The notes under the pieces are model-generated. The model saw only the letters and a list, made by a program, of their open reading frames with translations, ran no database searches and had not been told where the DNA came from. A stretch of DNA of 64,000 nt from Turneriella sp942492915 (lineage in GTDB: Bacteria; Spirochaetota; Leptospiria; Turneriellales; Turneriellaceae), in the NCBI GenBank assembly GCA_942492915.1, contig OW818662.1:3100001-3164000 (forward strand), read 5' to 3'. The translations under genes and the position numbers were made by a program. Below, in pieces: positions 8,005-17,877 of this stretch. The number at the start of each line of letters is the position of its first letter. Position 1 is the first letter of the stretch.

Positions 8005-9363
8005 AATCTGTACGATTTGACCATGATCGGGCACCATCGCGTGCCAGCCGAACTTATCGATGAGGCGCCGCCGCAGTTCGTCAGAGGCAACCGCTTCACC
8101 GTGCGTGACAAAAACCCGCTTCGGGCCGATATTGCACTCTTCAAGCCATTTTAGAATCTCGCCATAATCGGCATGAGCTGAGATATTCTCAAGGACGCGC
8201 ACCTGTGCGCGTATGGGGACATAATCACCGTGGATTTTGAGTTCTGCAACGCCGCGCTGCAAAGCTTCGCCCCGGGTGCCTGCCGCCTGAAAGCCCGTGA
8301 GCAGAATCACGTTGCGTTCATCACCGGCAAAGGCTTTGATGTGGTGCAATACCCGACCGCCCGTCAGCATACCGCTCGCAGAAATAATGAGTATCGGCCC
8401 GTGCTGGTCGTTTAACCAGCGTGAGTGCTCGGGAGTTCGCACGTACTTCACGATGTTGCATGTCGCGTCGCAATCCTCAACACTGAGCCGGTGCAATTCG
8501 CGGTATTTCATCAGCAGGTCGCTCGCACTTTCTGCCATCGGGCTGTTCAGATACATCGGAAACTCAGGTATGCGCCCGGCTTTTCGCAACTCGGCGAGAT
8601 GGTACATCAAGATCTGCGCCCGACCGACCGCAAACGCGGGAATTATAATCACGCCGCCCTGCGCATGAGTTTCGCATATGATTTTTTCCAGATCGCTGGC
8701 GATGTCGTTATGCAGGTGCAGACGATTACCATAAGTTGACTCGATCACAAGATAGTCTGCACCCGGCAGCTTCGCCGGCGGGTAGAGTAGCGGATCTTGC
8801 ATGCGACCGATATCACCCGAAAAGGCGATGGTTTTACCGTCGCAGTTCATGATCACCTGCGCAGCGCCAAAGATATGGCCGGCGTATGCAAACTCGAACG
8901 AAATGCCGCCCGATAGTTCAACGCGTGTGTTGAACGCAACAGGTTCGAAATACTGCAATGAATCTTCGGCTTCGGCCTGGCTGAAAAGAGGTAATGCGGG
9001 GGAATGCTTTGTCTTCTGGCGTTTGTTTAGATACGCCGCCTCTTCTTCCATGAGGTAACCCGAATCGGGTAAAAGTATTTTGCACAGATCAAAAGTCGCA
9101 TCGGTCGCATAGATTTTGCCGCGGTAACCATCTTTGACAAGGCGCGGAATATACCCTGAATGGTCTACATGCGCGTGGGTGAGCACGACCGCATCGATCT
9201 CAGCAACGTTGACCGGCAGCGGATTCCAATTTCTGACGCGCAACGTTTTTAGCCCCTGAAAAAGCCCGCAATCGACGAGTATCTTTTTGCCTGCATGCCG
9301 CACCAGATATTTCGAGCCGGTGACGGTGCCCGCGCCACCGAGAAATTCGATACTCGTACTCAT
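7999..9363 (-). CDS. MBL-fold beta-CASP ribonuclease-like protein
   Basis: Metallo-beta-lactamase/beta-CASP protein of the CPSF-73-like RNA-processing exonuclease group (454 residues). Conserved motifs are the zinc-binding THAHVDHSGYIP (about residue 60), SGDIGR, the beta-CASP motif region PAFAVGRAQ, SGMLTGGR, FQAAGTRG and the C-terminal ISAHADYGEI. The start is placed at the ATG at 9363 (MSTSIEFLGGAGTVTGSKYL), where family similarity begins. The reading frame stays open for 120 codons further upstream, but that stretch has no domain-like character and overlaps the promoter region of the divergent gene. Probable role in RNA processing or decay. Confidence 0.88.
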   Translation of the reverse strand: MSTSIEFLGGAGTVTGSKYLVRHAGKKILVDCGLFQGLKTLRVRNWNPLPVNVAEIDAVVLTHAHVDHSGYIPRLVKDGYRGKIYATDATFDLCKILLPDSGYLMEEEAAYLNKRQKTKHSPALPLFSQAEAEDSLQYFEPVAFNTRVELSGGISFEFAYAGHIFGAAQVIMNCDGKTIAFSGDIGRMQDPLLYPPAKLPGADYLVIESTYGNRLHLHNDIASDLEKIICETHAQGGVIIIPAFAVGRAQILMYHLAELRKAGRIPEFPMYLNSPMAESASDLLMKYRELHRLSVEDCDATCNIVKYVRTPEHSRWLNDQHGPILIISASGMLTGGRVLHHIKAFAGDERNVILLTGFQAAGTRGEALQRGVAELKIHGDYVPIRAQVRVLENISAHADYGEILKWLEECNIGPKRVFVTHGEAVASDELRRRLIDKFGWHAMVPDHGQIVQIP

Positions 9364-9516
9364 TACCGGGATGTTTGCTATTTCTTCACGGGAGGGAAAG
9401 AGAAAATGCTGCGATACCAGCCGTGGTATAACCACGATCAACTGGCGCGCCGCACAAGACCAATCGCGACAAATACTGGACACAATGGGCTGCTTCAGAA
9501 TATATTCGTTGAACCT

Positions 9517-9921
9517 ATGAAAACTCAACCGACCGCGGTAGAACTGACCCTGCAAGAACGCAGCGAATTTTTTCGCGGCCTCTTGCTTATTATGGCTGCC
9601 GATGGCGATCTGCACGAAATGGAAGAACGGCTCGTTCGTGACGCAGTCAAACCCTTCGGCTTCAGCAATGAATATATCGACGAGAGTATTCATGGAATTC
9701 TCAAGAACCGACATGTCAGCCATACTCCCCCGGTTTTTAGCAGTCGCGAGATGGCGCAGCGCTTCTTAACTGAAGCGCTCGACATTGCTTACGCAGATCA
9801 CGAACTTCACGAATCTGAAGAGCACTGGCTGAGGCGGGCTGCCGCCGCTAACGGCATTTCAAATTCATGGTTGAACGATGAGATTGTAGGCCGCGAATCG
9901 CAAATCAGCTCAAACGAATAG
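9517..9921 (+). CDS. TerB-like (tellurite resistance B fold) protein
   Basis: 134 residues, all helical. Two metal-site-like acidic motifs are LLIMAADGDLHEMEERLV (about 24-42) and IAYADHELHESEEHWLRRAA (about 90-110), the paired pattern of the TerB/DjlA-N superfamily. The function of stand-alone TerB domains is unclear; metal sensing or envelope stress has been suggested. The ATG at 9517 is chosen over longer in-frame starts because the conserved region begins there and the longer versions overlap the divergent MBL gene. Confidence 0.65.
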   Translation: MKTQPTAVELTLQERSEFFRGLLLIMAADGDLHEMEERLVRDAVKPFGFSNEYIDESIHGILKNRHVSHTPPVFSSREMAQRFLTEALDIAYADHELHESEEHWLRRAAAANGISNSWLNDEIVGRESQISSNE

Positions 9922-9966
9922 CAGCTGTCTGCATTGACACTCTGCGTGCAACTCATGGCCTGAACC

Positions 9967-11541
9967 ATGAACCCGTTTGCGCAAATTAAAACCGCCGCAC
10001 CGTACGAGACGATTGCGCAGCTCTGGCAAGAGCGTGCGGTGGCGCATCCAGAAAAAACTTACCTGCACTTTCAAGACAAGTCCCTGACGTACGCCGAGAT
10101 GCACCGCCTGACTTCGCAGGCCGCGGGTATGCTCAAAGCACTTGGTGCTGAGAGGGGCGAGCACGTGGCGGTATTGATACCGAATTCCCCTGAATTTCTG
10201 TTTGTCTGGTTCGGGGCAATGAAAGGGGGATTCACCGCCGTCACGATCAACACGCTGCTCAAAGCCGATGAACTCGAGTACATCATCAACGACTGTGACG
10301 CGCGCATTCTCGTCACCACTCCACAGTTTCGTAAGGCACTTCAGCCGGTTTGGGATAAACTCAAGAAGATCGAGCACGTAGTGCTCACAACACCCGATGA
10401 GGATTTCAAAAGTGCGCATGACCTGAATGCTACATTAGCCGCGGCTTCTGAATACCGCGCGGCAGACTTGACGGGCAGCGACAAGGCTTCGATGATCTAT
10501 ACATCCGGCACAACGGGACACCCCAAAGGTGTGCTGCTGACGCACGCGAACATACTCTATAATAGTTACGTCACTCACCAGATGATTGATCTGCGCCCCG
10601 CCGACACCGCACTGTGTATCATGCCGCTCTTTCACGTCAACGCGCAGATCGCTTCGATGATGGCGACGCTTTGGGCGGGTGCGACAGTGGTGCTCGAAGA
10701 CGGCTTTAAGCCGCGGTCATTTATCGACACGCTCAAGAAATACCGCTGCACGACGTTTAGCGGCGTTCCGACAATCTACAATTTTCTCAATGAGCTGAAA
10801 GAAGCTGAAGGCGAAGACCTCTCATTTCTGAAAGCCTGCATCTGTGGCGCAGCGCCTATGCCCGTCGAGGTTTTCAACAAGTTTGAAGAAAAATTCAAAG
10901 GCAAGATTATAGAAGGCTATGGTCTTTCAGAAGGCACCTGCGTTTCTTCGTTGAATCCGCTGCATGGCTTACGTAAGATTGGTTCGATCGGCATTGCGAT
11001 TGCCGGTCAAGAGATGGGTGTTGTCAACGCAAACATTGAGGGCAAGAATGAATTTCTCGGCGACGGTGAAGTCGGCGAGCTCGTTGTGCGTGGGCCGAAC
11101 GTGATGCAGGGCTATTACAAACGCGAAGAGGCGAACAAGGCCACGTTGGTCGATGGCTGGCTGCATACGGGTGACCTAGGTTTCCGCGACAGCGAGGGCT
11201 ATTTCTACATCTCAGGCCGAAAGAAAGAAATGATCATTCAAGGTGGTGAAAACATCTACCCAAAAGAACTCGAAGAGGTGCTCTACAAACACGACGCCAT
11301 TTCAGAGTGCGCTATCGTCGCCATACCTGATAAGAAATATGGCGAGGTTGTAGGTGCATTCATCATTTTGAAAGAAAGCGCCACACTCTCGGCCAGCGAC
11401 GTGCGCGCGTACCTGCGCGAGAAGATCGCGAACTACAAGATGCCGAAGGTCATCGAGTTCGTGCAGAATTTCCCGAAGACGGCGACTGGCAAGATTCAGA
11501 AGAATAAGATTGTTGAGCGGTACTTACAGCCGCAGGGGTAA
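9967..11541 (+). CDS. AMP-forming acyl-CoA synthetase (long-chain type)
   Basis: ANL-superfamily ligase, 524 residues: fatty or other carboxylic acid + ATP + CoA to acyl-CoA. The P-loop-like A3 motif YTSGTTGHPKG lies near residue 177. The A5 motif is GYGLSEGTC, the A7/A8 motifs are GWLHTGDLGFRDSEGYFYISGRKKEMIIQGGENIYPKELE, and the A10 catalytic lysine segment is PKTATGKIQKNKI. Substrate cannot be told from sequence. A small membrane protein gene follows after 5 bp, suggesting cotranscription. Confidence 0.9.
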   Translation: MNPFAQIKTAAPYETIAQLWQERAVAHPEKTYLHFQDKSLTYAEMHRLTSQAAGMLKALGAERGEHVAVLIPNSPEFLFVWFGAMKGGFTAVTINTLLKADELEYIINDCDARILVTTPQFRKALQPVWDKLKKIEHVVLTTPDEDFKSAHDLNATLAAASEYRAADLTGSDKASMIYTSGTTGHPKGVLLTHANILYNSYVTHQMIDLRPADTALCIMPLFHVNAQIASMMATLWAGATVVLEDGFKPRSFIDTLKKYRCTTFSGVPTIYNFLNELKEAEGEDLSFLKACICGAAPMPVEVFNKFEEKFKGKIIEGYGLSEGTCVSSLNPLHGLRKIGSIGIAIAGQEMGVVNANIEGKNEFLGDGEVGELVVRGPNVMQGYYKREEANKATLVDGWLHTGDLGFRDSEGYFYISGRKKEMIIQGGENIYPKELEEVLYKHDAISECAIVAIPDKKYGEVVGAFIILKESATLSASDVRAYLREKIANYKMPKVIEFVQNFPKTATGKIQKNKIVERYLQPQG

Positions 11542-11546
11542 GGGCG

Positions 11547-11939
11547 ATGCGATATCGCAATTTCTTGCCTCTGGCAATTCTGCTTCTCGCGGCACTTCCG
11601 TTGGGATTAATCTTCTTGTTCGTTTGGGAATCGCAGACGCTGGTACTTTGCGCAATGCAACTCTTGCATTTACTGATCATGTTTCTTACGTACCGGGCAG
11701 GTATCAATAGTGCACGCAAGAACTTCGAGCCCCCGCTCGAACTCGGCAAGATTGTCTTTTTGCCGCTTAAGGTTAACCTCGCCCTCTATCTGGTCATCGG
11801 GATTCCTGTCGTCTTGACTTACGCGGCGAATTCGGTCGTGCTGATGATCGCTTACTCGATCAGCCTGGCGGGATTTTCGCTCGCTTATCTTTCGGGCGTC
11901 ACCTACGTCGCGCGGTCTGGGCAATCGCACACAGCTTAG
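11547..11939 (+). CDS. Small four-helix integral membrane protein
   Basis: 130 residues with four predicted membrane helices (about 5-25, 30-48, 74-92, 95-118), no recognised family. It starts 5 bp after the acyl-CoA synthetase, so probably the same operon. Its stop TAG (11937-11939) overlaps the stop TAA of the convergent gene in the shared string TTAG. Confidence 0.6.
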   Translation: MRYRNFLPLAILLLAALPLGLIFLFVWESQTLVLCAMQLLHLLIMFLTYRAGINSARKNFEPPLELGKIVFLPLKVNLALYLVIGIPVVLTYAANSVVLMIAYSISLAGFSLAYLSGVTYVARSGQSHTA

Positions 11940-12415
11940 ATAGAATACTCTGAATTTTTGATGGCTCTTTTACCGTCGAACGCGCCCGTCTTCAACTTGC
12001 GCGCAGCCGAGTCGAACTCGTAGACCGCTCGTAGCATCTGCCCGTTAATATTGCTGCTCTTTACCAGCCTGACGTTGGCACCGTCGTTGACCATCTGGTA
12101 TGATACGCTGCGAACATCGCCGTTAATCGCGACCATCTTCGTGAAGCTCACCTGGCTATAGACCTGCCCCGGAGCTGCGGATGCAGAAACGTTGCGCAGA
12201 AAATTTTCTACCTGGCGATCATTCGTGAACGAGACATCGCAGAAAAAGACAGGCATTGCGCCATTCCCGTTTACCATGCCGGCAAACACAGCCTGCATTT
12301 CGTTCTGGTGCATCGCGAGCAACTTTTGCAGATCATTCACGGGACGGCTGCGAGGGCCTGCAGACAGCATTGTGGCAGTGGCAGCCATAATGAAGAGGGA
12401 TTGAATTAGTCTCAT
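11936..12415 (-). CDS. Secreted protein of unknown function
   Basis: 159 residues. The start is fixed by a full Shine-Dalgarno AGGAGG seven bases before the ATG at 12415, giving a typical signal peptide (MRLIQSLFIMAATATMLSAG) and cleavage near residue 18. The mature part is beta-rich (PVFFCDVSFTNDRQVENFL, YSQVSFTKMVAINGDVRSVSYQMV). No family recognised; probably periplasmic. Confidence 0.65.
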   Translation of the reverse strand: MRLIQSLFIMAATATMLSAGPRSRPVNDLQKLLAMHQNEMQAVFAGMVNGNGAMPVFFCDVSFTNDRQVENFLRNVSASAAPGQVYSQVSFTKMVAINGDVRSVSYQMVNDGANVRLVKSSNINGQMLRAVYEFDSAARKLKTGAFDGKRAIKNSEYSI

Positions 12416-12581
12416 GAAATATCCTCCTGTGATGAAAGGGAAAATATTGAACGCGAGCCGAGGCGGCAAAATTTTTTTATGTAGCCATTGGAGGTGCGCG
12501 GCCCCCGTTTTGTGCAGGGCAAAAACCTTCAGAAGTTCAATAAATCCTCATGCGTTTCAGCTTTTGACCGAAGATTAAAAT

Positions 12582-13184
12582 ATGAAAACCCAGATTATGT
12601 CTCAGGTGCATGGAGGCGCGAGGCCGGCGACCGGCACGATGCCGTCTTTGTCGCCGGCACCGGCGCCGGCACCTGTTGCGGGCGAAGCAACGCTCCCTGA
12701 CGCTGCAAAGCTCAATGCCAATCTTCCCGTTGGCGATCTGGTCGAAGTTCTGCGCGACCAGCTTGCGGCGCACCACCGCCTGCTGCAGCTCGAGATGTCA
12801 AAACGCGAGGCGATCATCGCGCGTGATGGAGAGCTTCTGAAGAAGTCTGCGGGCGAACAGGCCAAAGAACTGCACCGCATTGACCTGCTCGAAAGCCGCC
12901 GCAACAAGCTCGTGGGTAAGATTTTGCCCGGCCAGGCCGACGCTGCACTTGCCGAAATTATGGAATCCGGTTCGGTGACCGCTCCCGAGAAACAAGAACT
13001 AGGTCGCTATCTTTCTGCGCTGAGGTCGGCGCTGTTCGAGCTCAAGAAGCTGAGCGAAGTTAATGCCCGCATGCTGATCGATAGCCGCGATCTTTTCAAG
13101 ACGATGATGCTGAGCCTCGCGGGCCGAGGCGAAGGCAACGAGCACAAGGTGTCACGCCCTGTGCTGGTGGATGCAAACTGTTAA
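12582..13184 (+). CDS. flgN: FlgN-family flagellar export chaperone
   Basis: 200 residues: a Pro/Ala-rich N-terminus, then a long helical hairpin typical of FlgN (LVEVLRDQLAAHHRLLQLEMSKREAII, LLESRRNKLVGKIL, and a C-terminal Met-rich amphipathic helix). FlgN holds the hook-filament junction proteins FlgK and FlgL before type III export. The assignment rests on weak family similarity plus strong context: flgK begins 50 bp downstream. A start at Met6 is also possible. Confidence 0.75.
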   Translation: MKTQIMSQVHGGARPATGTMPSLSPAPAPAPVAGEATLPDAAKLNANLPVGDLVEVLRDQLAAHHRLLQLEMSKREAIIARDGELLKKSAGEQAKELHRIDLLESRRNKLVGKILPGQADAALAEIMESGSVTAPEKQELGRYLSALRSALFELKKLSEVNARMLIDSRDLFKTMMLSLAGRGEGNEHKVSRPVLVDANC

Positions 13185-13234
13185 GGGGGCATGACGCGCG
13201 CCGGGTACGCTTCATAGCGAAATAAGGAGACTAT

Positions 13235-15139
13235 ATGCCATCTACATTCATGGGAATCGAAATCGCCAAGCGCGGTATCGCAGTACACCAGCAGGCGCTC
13301 ACCACAACGGGCCACAATATTTCAAACGCCGACAACAAGAACTACGCAAGGCAGCGCGTCGACATGGAGACGATGCACCCGCTTTATGAGCCATCGCTAT
13401 CCCGACCTTCGGGTGCAGGCCATTTGGGTCAGGGCCCAAAAGCCGGCGCAGTCGAACGCATGCGTGACGAGTTTGTCGACGGACGCATTCATAACGCCGA
13501 GCAGACAAAATCTCAGTGGGAAACCCGGGAGAAATATTTGCATCAGGTTGAGGTTATCTACAACGAGCCGTCAGATGACTCACTGCGGGCGCAGCTCGAC
13601 CGTTTCTGGCAGTCGTGGCACGAGCTGTCGCAGTTTCCCGAAGAGATGAGCCACCGCGAACTTGTACGCACGCGCGGACGCGAAGTGACGTTTCGTATGC
13701 GCGATACATTCCAAAAGCTCAGCGACCTGCGTCGCCAGGCTGACTTTGAGTTTGAAGTCACTGTTGGCCGCATCAATGACATGGGTACACAGATTCGTGA
13801 CCTCAACGACCGCATCATGAAAGCGCAGGCTGTCGGCGATCGCCCGAACGACCTGCTCGACAAACGCGACGCCCTCGTGCAAGAACTCTCAAAACTCGCC
13901 GACATCACGCTCGAAAAACAAGACCCCGACGAATTTGTCGTCTACCTCGGCGGCGAAATGCTGGTGCAGGGCCGCGTGCAGCACAAGATTTTGCTGCAGG
14001 GTGATGCCGCCAACGAAGGCATGAAAAAAGCCGTGTGGGAACACAACGGCCAAAAGGCGCTGTTTCGGGCCGGTAATGCGCAGGGCCTGCTCGAGATGCG
14101 CGACATCACGATTCGTGAGAACATCGAAAAGATGGATTCGCTCGCGATCAACCTGACCGACACTGTCAACGAAGTGCACCGTGACGGTTTTGGTCTCACC
14201 AAAGAAACCAACATCAACTTTTTTAGGATAGATCCGCTTTCACGCAACATTCGCGGCAACTACGACCTCTCGGGTGACGGTGTCGATGACACGAGCGCGA
14301 TTTTCAAGATGGCAGGCAAGAACGCTCTGACGGCCGACCGCCCGATAGGCGTCGCGGGCACCATGTCTTTTGTGAAGAACGACGCCGCGCACACCCCGGT
14401 ATTCGTGACATACCGGCCCGACATGTCATTGAACGATGTAATTCAGGCGATCAACCGATCTGACGCAGGTGTCGTCGCATACCTCAACCACAACAATAAT
14501 CTGGTATTGAAGGGACGCGAGGCTTCGGACAATTATCTGACGAACTTCATGGTACGCCATGTCGAAGATTCCGGCGAATTTTTGACCGGCTTCTCTGGAC
14601 TGTTGCAAAATTCGGGCGCGGCAGGCGCATTTGACTACCGCCGCACCGACGAAATCAACAAACTGCAGGGCACACTCGATCGTATCACGCTCACGTCGAT
14701 CATTCACCCCGCGGGCGCTATGCAGCTTTCAAATGAAATCGAAGGCAACACTGCGCTGATTGCTGCCGGCCTCGGTAAAGACGTCGGCGGTACAGGCGAT
14801 GCGAACATGGCGTTCGGCGCCAAAGACGGCGGCAACGCAACGCGTATCGCCCAGGCAATGCGCCACAAGCAGACCATGGTCGGCGAATATCGCAACAGCG
14901 ACGAGTTCTACAATGCGCTGATTGCCAAAGCCGGTATCGAATCAAAGACCGCGAAAGAACAGGTCGAGAACCAGAAGCTGATTCTGACGAATCTCGAAAA
15001 CCTGCGCCAATCGGTCATGGGTGTAAACCTCGACGAAGAAATGGCCGCAATGGTTCAGTTTCAGCATGGCTACAACGCGGCTGCGCGCATCATGCAGACA
15101 ATGAACGAGATGCTGGATAAGTTAATTAATCATCTGTAA
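13235..15139 (+). CDS. flgK: Flagellar hook-associated protein 1 (FlgK)
   Basis: Hook-filament junction protein, 634 residues. The N-terminal D0/D1 signature is MGIEIAKRGIAVHQQALTTTGHNISNADN, and the C-terminal heptad-rich region is NLENLRQSVMGVNLDEEMAAMVQFQHGYNAAARIMQTMNEM, both diagnostic of FlgK. The central variable domains are in the usual size range. A Shine-Dalgarno AAGGAG lies 7 nt before the ATG. It is exported through the flagellar type III system to the periplasmic flagellum of spirochaetes. Confidence 0.96.
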   Translation: MPSTFMGIEIAKRGIAVHQQALTTTGHNISNADNKNYARQRVDMETMHPLYEPSLSRPSGAGHLGQGPKAGAVERMRDEFVDGRIHNAEQTKSQWETREKYLHQVEVIYNEPSDDSLRAQLDRFWQSWHELSQFPEEMSHRELVRTRGREVTFRMRDTFQKLSDLRRQADFEFEVTVGRINDMGTQIRDLNDRIMKAQAVGDRPNDLLDKRDALVQELSKLADITLEKQDPDEFVVYLGGEMLVQGRVQHKILLQGDAANEGMKKAVWEHNGQKALFRAGNAQGLLEMRDITIRENIEKMDSLAINLTDTVNEVHRDGFGLTKETNINFFRIDPLSRNIRGNYDLSGDGVDDTSAIFKMAGKNALTADRPIGVAGTMSFVKNDAAHTPVFVTYRPDMSLNDVIQAINRSDAGVVAYLNHNNNLVLKGREASDNYLTNFMVRHVEDSGEFLTGFSGLLQNSGAAGAFDYRRTDEINKLQGTLDRITLTSIIHPAGAMQLSNEIEGNTALIAAGLGKDVGGTGDANMAFGAKDGGNATRIAQAMRHKQTMVGEYRNSDEFYNALIAKAGIESKTAKEQVENQKLILTNLENLRQSVMGVNLDEEMAAMVQFQHGYNAAARIMQTMNEMLDKLINHL

Positions 15140-15178
15140 GAACCGCTTCTCAGCACTTACAGATGAAAAGGAAAACAT

Positions 15179-16435
15179 ATGATAAGAGTCACTAACCTAA
15201 TGCAAAATAACACGATGCTGTCGACGCTCAATCGGCACCAGGTCGCGTTAGAGCGAACAGAGCGCGAACTCGCAACCGGGTCCCGCATACAACTGCCGTC
15301 GTCTGACCCCGTAGGCGCCGCGAACCAGATGCTCTACCGTACACGGCTCACCGAGCTCGACCAATACGATCGCAACATTACCGAAGCAAAAGACCGACTC
15401 AACCTGATGGACGGCCAAATCGACCGTGTCGGCGAAATCTTTCAACGCATGCGCTATCTGACGGTACAGGCTGCCAACGGCACCAACAGCGGGTTCGAGC
15501 TCAAAGAGGCGGTAGCCAAAGAAATCAACCAACACCTGCTAGCGCTCATCGATATTGCCAATTCGAAGGATGCAACAGGTAGAACTCTTTTTGGCGGTAG
15601 CGTGATTGAGCGCGACCCGTTTCTGCCGGTTTATTCGCATTTACAGACTGCGGGCATCGATCAGGGCAATGCAGTCACCGGCGTGCAGTACCAGGGTGAC
15701 ATCCAGGTGCAAAACCGTGAGATTGAACGCAACGAACAGATGGATATCACACTGCCCGGCAATCGCGTATTCTGGGGCACAAACACTTCAATCGCCTCGA
15801 ACAAAGATTCTGCAGGCTTCGTTGCACAAGGCGACCAGCTAATCGCGATCAACGGCGTACGCGTTCAGGTTTCTGCCGGTGACACAATTAACGACATTAT
15901 AGACAAGATCAACACCGCGCCTGTCGAAGTGCGCGCAAGTAAGGGCTCGCAAGACGACATCATTCTGACAAGCAAGTCGCCCCACCAGATTTGGCTCGAA
16001 GACCTTGAAGGCGGCACCGTGCTACAAGACCTCGGCCTCATCGACGGCACCAACCCCGAACCACCGAACAACTTCGCCACGACCGCAACTGTGTCAGGTC
16101 TCTCGATCTTCGAAGTGGTTATTATGCTGCGCGACGACCTTATCAAGGGCGACGTGAAGCTGATCGGCGGCCGTGACCTTGAAGCTCTCGACAGTGCGCT
16201 CGAAAATGTGCTGCGCTATCGCTCTGAAGTTGGCGCACGTGTGAACCGACTGGAACAGCACGAGAAGCGGGTCGCCTGGGACAACACCTACACAAAAGAG
16301 CTGCTTGCCAAGAACGAAAGCGTTGACGTGACGCAGGCAATTATCGACCTGAAGTGGCTAGAGGCTGTGCATTCATATGCCTTGCGCGTAGGTGCCGGTA
16401 TGATCAAGCAGACGTTAATGGATTTCTTACGGTAA
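15179..16435 (+). CDS. flgL: Flagellar hook-associated protein 3 (FlgL)
   Basis: Second junction protein, 418 residues. The flagellin-like N-terminus (MIRVTNLMQNNTMLSTLNRH, then ATGSRIQLPSSDPVGAANQMLYR) and helical C-terminus (VGARVNRLEQ, then SVDVTQAIIDLKWLEAVHSYALRVGAGMI) match FlgL. It sits 39 bp after flgK with its own AAAAGGAAAA Shine-Dalgarno, in the standard flgK-flgL order. Confidence 0.95.
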   Translation: MIRVTNLMQNNTMLSTLNRHQVALERTERELATGSRIQLPSSDPVGAANQMLYRTRLTELDQYDRNITEAKDRLNLMDGQIDRVGEIFQRMRYLTVQAANGTNSGFELKEAVAKEINQHLLALIDIANSKDATGRTLFGGSVIERDPFLPVYSHLQTAGIDQGNAVTGVQYQGDIQVQNREIERNEQMDITLPGNRVFWGTNTSIASNKDSAGFVAQGDQLIAINGVRVQVSAGDTINDIIDKINTAPVEVRASKGSQDDIILTSKSPHQIWLEDLEGGTVLQDLGLIDGTNPEPPNNFATTATVSGLSIFEVVIMLRDDLIKGDVKLIGGRDLEALDSALENVLRYRSEVGARVNRLEQHEKRVAWDNTYTKELLAKNESVDVTQAIIDLKWLEAVHSYALRVGAGMIKQTLMDFLR

Positions 16436-16485
16436 CGCCATGCTTCGACAGTCCCAGTATGACTTAAAGATTTCGCAGTATACAT

Positions 16486-16962
16486 ATGCTATTTGAAACC
16501 CGCGCACTTGGTTCAGTAGAGATAGATACGGCACAGCAGCTGTTTTTTCCCGAAGGATTGTTTGCTTTTGAAAACTTCAGGCACTTTGGGCTGCTGCCGA
16601 CGAAATCGGGAAGCACGTTTCACTGGTTGCAATCTTTAGAAGAATCGAGACTTGCCTTTCTCATCACTCTCATAACCGAGCTTACTCCTACCTATAACCC
16701 GAGAATTGACGAACAGGCTTTAACCATCATCGAAGCGGCAAACCAGAGCCACGCTGAAATTTGGGGCATCATCACTGTACCCACGGGCAAACCCGAGGCG
16801 ATGACAATTAACCTGCAAGGCCCGATTCTGATCAACCGACCCAAGAAGCTCGGCGGTCAGTTTGTTTCTGAAGACCTGAATCATCTTGTGCGCACCCCGC
16901 TGCTCGACCTGGTCGACCAGGGGAATGCAGCGCGCGGAACAGCAGAGTCGGGAAAAGCCTGA
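16486..16962 (+). CDS. fliW: Flagellar assembly factor FliW
   Basis: 158 residues. FliW motifs are the start FETRALGSVEIDTAQQLFFPEGLFAFENFRHFGL, then SFLHWLQS-like FHWLQSLEESRLAFLI and TVPTGKPEAMTINLQGPILINRP. FliW binds flagellin and, when free, sequesters CsrA, linking flagellin synthesis to translation control. It overlaps csrA at the stop/start (ATGA-type junction at 16962), the arrangement expected for the FliW-CsrA partner-switch pair. Confidence 0.95.
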   Translation: MLFETRALGSVEIDTAQQLFFPEGLFAFENFRHFGLLPTKSGSTFHWLQSLEESRLAFLITLITELTPTYNPRIDEQALTIIEAANQSHAEIWGIITVPTGKPEAMTINLQGPILINRPKKLGGQFVSEDLNHLVRTPLLDLVDQGNAARGTAESGKA

Positions 16963-17189
16963 TGCTGGTGCTCGCGCGCAGGGTAAACGACTCGATAGTT
17001 ATCGGCGACAACGTCGAAATCATCGTCGTCGAGATTAAGGGCGATCAGGTAAAGTTAGGTATCAAGGCGCCTAAAGAAGTGAAGGTTTTCCGGGGCGAGA
17101 TTCACGCTGAAATACAGAAAGAAAACAAAGCGGCTTCTGAATCGCAATTGCCCCCTGATCTCGACCAATTCATCAAAAAGGCCAAGTAG
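16962..17189 (+). CDS. csrA: Carbon storage regulator CsrA
   Basis: 75-residue RNA-binding dimer that blocks translation at GGA-containing leaders; in spirochaetes it represses flagellin. It has the complete CsrA core MLVLARRVNDSIVIGDNVEIIVVEIKGDQVKLGIKAPKEVKVFRGEI and a slightly long, charged C-terminal tail. Its translation is probably coupled to fliW by a one-base overlap. Confidence 0.97.
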   Translation: MLVLARRVNDSIVIGDNVEIIVVEIKGDQVKLGIKAPKEVKVFRGEIHAEIQKENKAASESQLPPDLDQFIKKAK

Positions 17190-17241
17190 GCCAAATCTCA
17201 AATTCTACTTGCCCGCCCCGATTTGAGCGGCGGTTGAACGT

Positions 17242-17871
17242 ATGATCTATTCACTGCGCGGCATTCCCGTGCGCGTCGAACCCTTTTTTGTCGTGATCGA
17301 ATGTGCCGGCGTGGGTTATGGAGCGAAAATTCCCGGCAATGTCTACCAGGCTATTGTTTCCGGTGGATTTGATACCGCGCGCAAAGATTTCACCCTCGTC
17401 ACGCGCAGTGTCTATGCCGAAGACTACGCGCAACTTTTTGGTTTTTTGAACGATAGCGAAGCCTCGCTATTTGATTTTATCAGGTCATTGCATGGGTTCG
17501 GCCCGCAGGCGGCGATGAATATTATATCCACAATAGGCGCGACCGAACTGATCGAGGCTTTAAGATCGGCGAATGTCAAAACTCTCACGAGTGTGCCCGG
17601 CGTCGGCAAGACTAAGGCCGAAAAGCTTTGCTTTGAGGCACAGTCAAAGAAAGCTAAACTCGACAAGCTCGCCGCGGTTCCGGGGGCCCGCGAAACGAAA
17701 ACTGCGGCCACGTCGCATGATTTGGTGGTGCAGGCGTTGCTTTCACTCGGTTATGCGCAGAAAGAAATTGAAACTGCCGCAGAAAAGCTGCGACGTGCCG
17801 GCGAGACGCCTGAAGAAGTTACCCGTGAGAATCTTCAGGACTGGATACGGCTCTATCTGCGCAATATTTGA
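17242..17871 (+). CDS. ruvA: Holliday junction DNA helicase subunit RuvA
   Basis: 209 residues. N-terminal OB-fold (MIYSLRGIPVRVEPFFVVIECAGVGYGAKIP), double helix-hairpin-helix region (LHGFGPQAAMNIISTIGATELIEAL, then VPGVGKTKAEKL) and C-terminal RuvB-interacting domain III (VVQALLSLGYAQKEIETAAEKL). It binds the four-way junction as a tetramer and recruits RuvB. RuvB and RuvC are not in the window. It lies 52 bp after csrA in the same direction. Confidence 0.93.
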   Translation: MIYSLRGIPVRVEPFFVVIECAGVGYGAKIPGNVYQAIVSGGFDTARKDFTLVTRSVYAEDYAQLFGFLNDSEASLFDFIRSLHGFGPQAAMNIISTIGATELIEALRSANVKTLTSVPGVGKTKAEKLCFEAQSKKAKLDKLAAVPGARETKTAATSHDLVVQALLSLGYAQKEIETAAEKLRRAGETPEEVTRENLQDWIRLYLRNI

Positions 17872-17877
17872 TTTGAG

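Noticed and set aside
9364..9723. N-terminal extension of the beta-CASP protein
   Set aside because: The frame is open but the extension has no similarity to the family and covers the promoter of the divergent TerB-like gene.
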